Origin: Reyranella sp.
GTDB taxonomy: Bacteria > Pseudomonadota > Alphaproteobacteria > Reyranellales > Reyranellaceae
NCBI GenBank assembly: GCA_016780605.1
Contig: JADHLS010000261.1
Location: forward strand, 1-7,077
DNA length: 7,077 nt
Direction of reading: 5' to 3'
The notes below the pieces were generated by a model. The model saw only the letters and a list, made by a program, of their open reading frames with translations. It did not search any database and had not been told where the DNA came from. The position numbers and the translations under genes are program-made. Position 1 is the stretch's first letter, and the number at the start of each line of letters is the position of its first letter. Of the stretch, positions 6,636 to 7,077 are shown piece after piece.

Positions 6636-7077
6636 ATGAACATGGCATCACGTCGGGCTTTTGCGGTGGGCGCCGCCTCGGTCGTTTTCGGCCTGGCCGC
6701 GGGTGCTGCCGCCCAGCAGACGGTCAAGATCGGCGTCATCTATCCGCTGAGCGGCAACTCGGCGAGCGCCGGCAACTATTCCAAGATGGCGATCGAGGTC
6801 GGTGCCGACGTCATCAACAACGGCAACGCCGAGCTCGCCAAGATCATCCCGCTGGCCAAGGGCGGTGGCCTGCCGGGCATGGGCGGCGCCAAGATCCAGC
6901 TGATCTTCGCCGACAACCAGGGCACGCCGGCGGCCGGCCAGAACCAGGCGCTGCGGCTGATCTCCGAGGAGAAGGTGGCCGCGCTGATCGGCGCCTACCA
7001 GTCGGGCATCACCGTCACGGCGAGCGCCATCGCCGAGCGCCACGGCATCCCCTTCATCACCGCCGAATCGGTCGCGG
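6636..7077 (+). CDS. Periplasmic substrate-binding protein of a LIV/HAAT-type ABC transporter, N-terminal part
   Basis: Captures a small molecule in the periplasm and delivers it to an ABC importer. Only 147 codons are present before the window ends. Seen: signal peptide at about 1-26 with the twin-arginine-like SRRAF at residues 5-9, a hydrophobic core and the probable cleavage site AAA-QQ after residue 26. The mature protein starts with the Peripla_BP_6 (LivK/amide-binding) pattern VKIGVIYPLSGNSASAG (30-46). GGAKIQLIFADNQGTPAAG then leads into IGAYQSGITVTASAIAERHGIPFITAES, the hinge and ligand-side loop of this fold. Family ligands range from branched-chain amino acids to amides, urea and aromatic or organic acids; the ligand here is not assignable. 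Two ATGs compete: 6636 with GGGGACGGG upstream, or 6642 with GGGAAG six bases before it; the difference is two residues. The permease and ATPase genes would be expected further right. The 99-bp gap after the enzyme gene allows its own promoter or read-through. Confidence 0.9.
   Translation, partial: MNMASRRAFAVGAASVVFGLAAGAAAQQTVKIGVIYPLSGNSASAGNYSKMAIEVGADVINNGNAELAKIIPLAKGGGLPGMGGAKIQLIFADNQGTPAAGQNQALRLISEEKVAALIGAYQSGITVTASAIAERHGIPFITAESVA

Noticed and set aside
6648..7043. 131-residue open frame on the minus strand opposite the binding-protein gene
   Set aside because: Shadow frame over a clear Peripla_BP_6 coding sequence with a signal peptide on the plus strand.

Overview
The window is high-GC bacterial DNA with tightly packed genes, strong G/C preference at third codon positions and long open shadow frames opposite the real genes. 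The gene families (a tandem membrane-fusion-lipoprotein RND operon, a family III CoA-transferase, a mandelate-racemase-type enolase-superfamily enzyme, and a branched-chain-amino-acid-type periplasmic binding protein) suggest a metabolically versatile Gram-negative, most likely an alphaproteobacterium (Rhizobiales or Rhodospirillales style). That placement is inferred from gene content and composition, not from a marker gene.

Left block, minus strand (5313 down to 1): a four-gene operon read right to left. It holds membrane fusion protein A (4276-5313), membrane fusion protein B (3209-4279), a complete 1016-residue RND pump (162-3212), and the first 55 codons of a family III CoA-transferase that leaves the window at base 1. 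Each of the three junctions is the same 4-base ATGA overlap, in which the stop TGA of one gene shares bases with the ATG of the next, so the four genes are probably translationally coupled. Two different fusion lipoproteins with one RND pump is the layout of the TriABC type of efflux system. No outer-membrane channel gene and no regulator gene is visible, so the pump presumably uses a TolC-like channel encoded elsewhere.

Centre (5314-5399): an 86-bp divergent intergenic region that must drive both directions. It holds a plausible rightward promoter whose predicted start point falls on the ATG of the rightward gene (possible leaderless mRNA). It also holds a puzzling 5' end for membrane fusion protein A, whose best lipoprotein signal begins upstream of any ATG, GTG or TTG codon.

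Right block, plus strand: a complete enolase-superfamily enzyme of the mandelate racemase subgroup (5400-6536) with all expected metal ligands and catalytic residues. After a 99-bp gap comes the first 147 codons of a periplasmic substrate-binding protein for a HAAT/LIV-type ABC transporter (6636 to the window end), with a twin-arginine-like signal peptide. The enzyme and importer plausibly belong to one catabolic locus for an organic or sugar acid, but the substrate cannot be read from the sequence. I see no tRNA, rRNA, CRISPR array, insertion sequence or integrase. No wholly novel system is evident; the points most worth checking are the two-fusion-protein pump coupled to a CoA-transferase, and the start sites in the divergent region.
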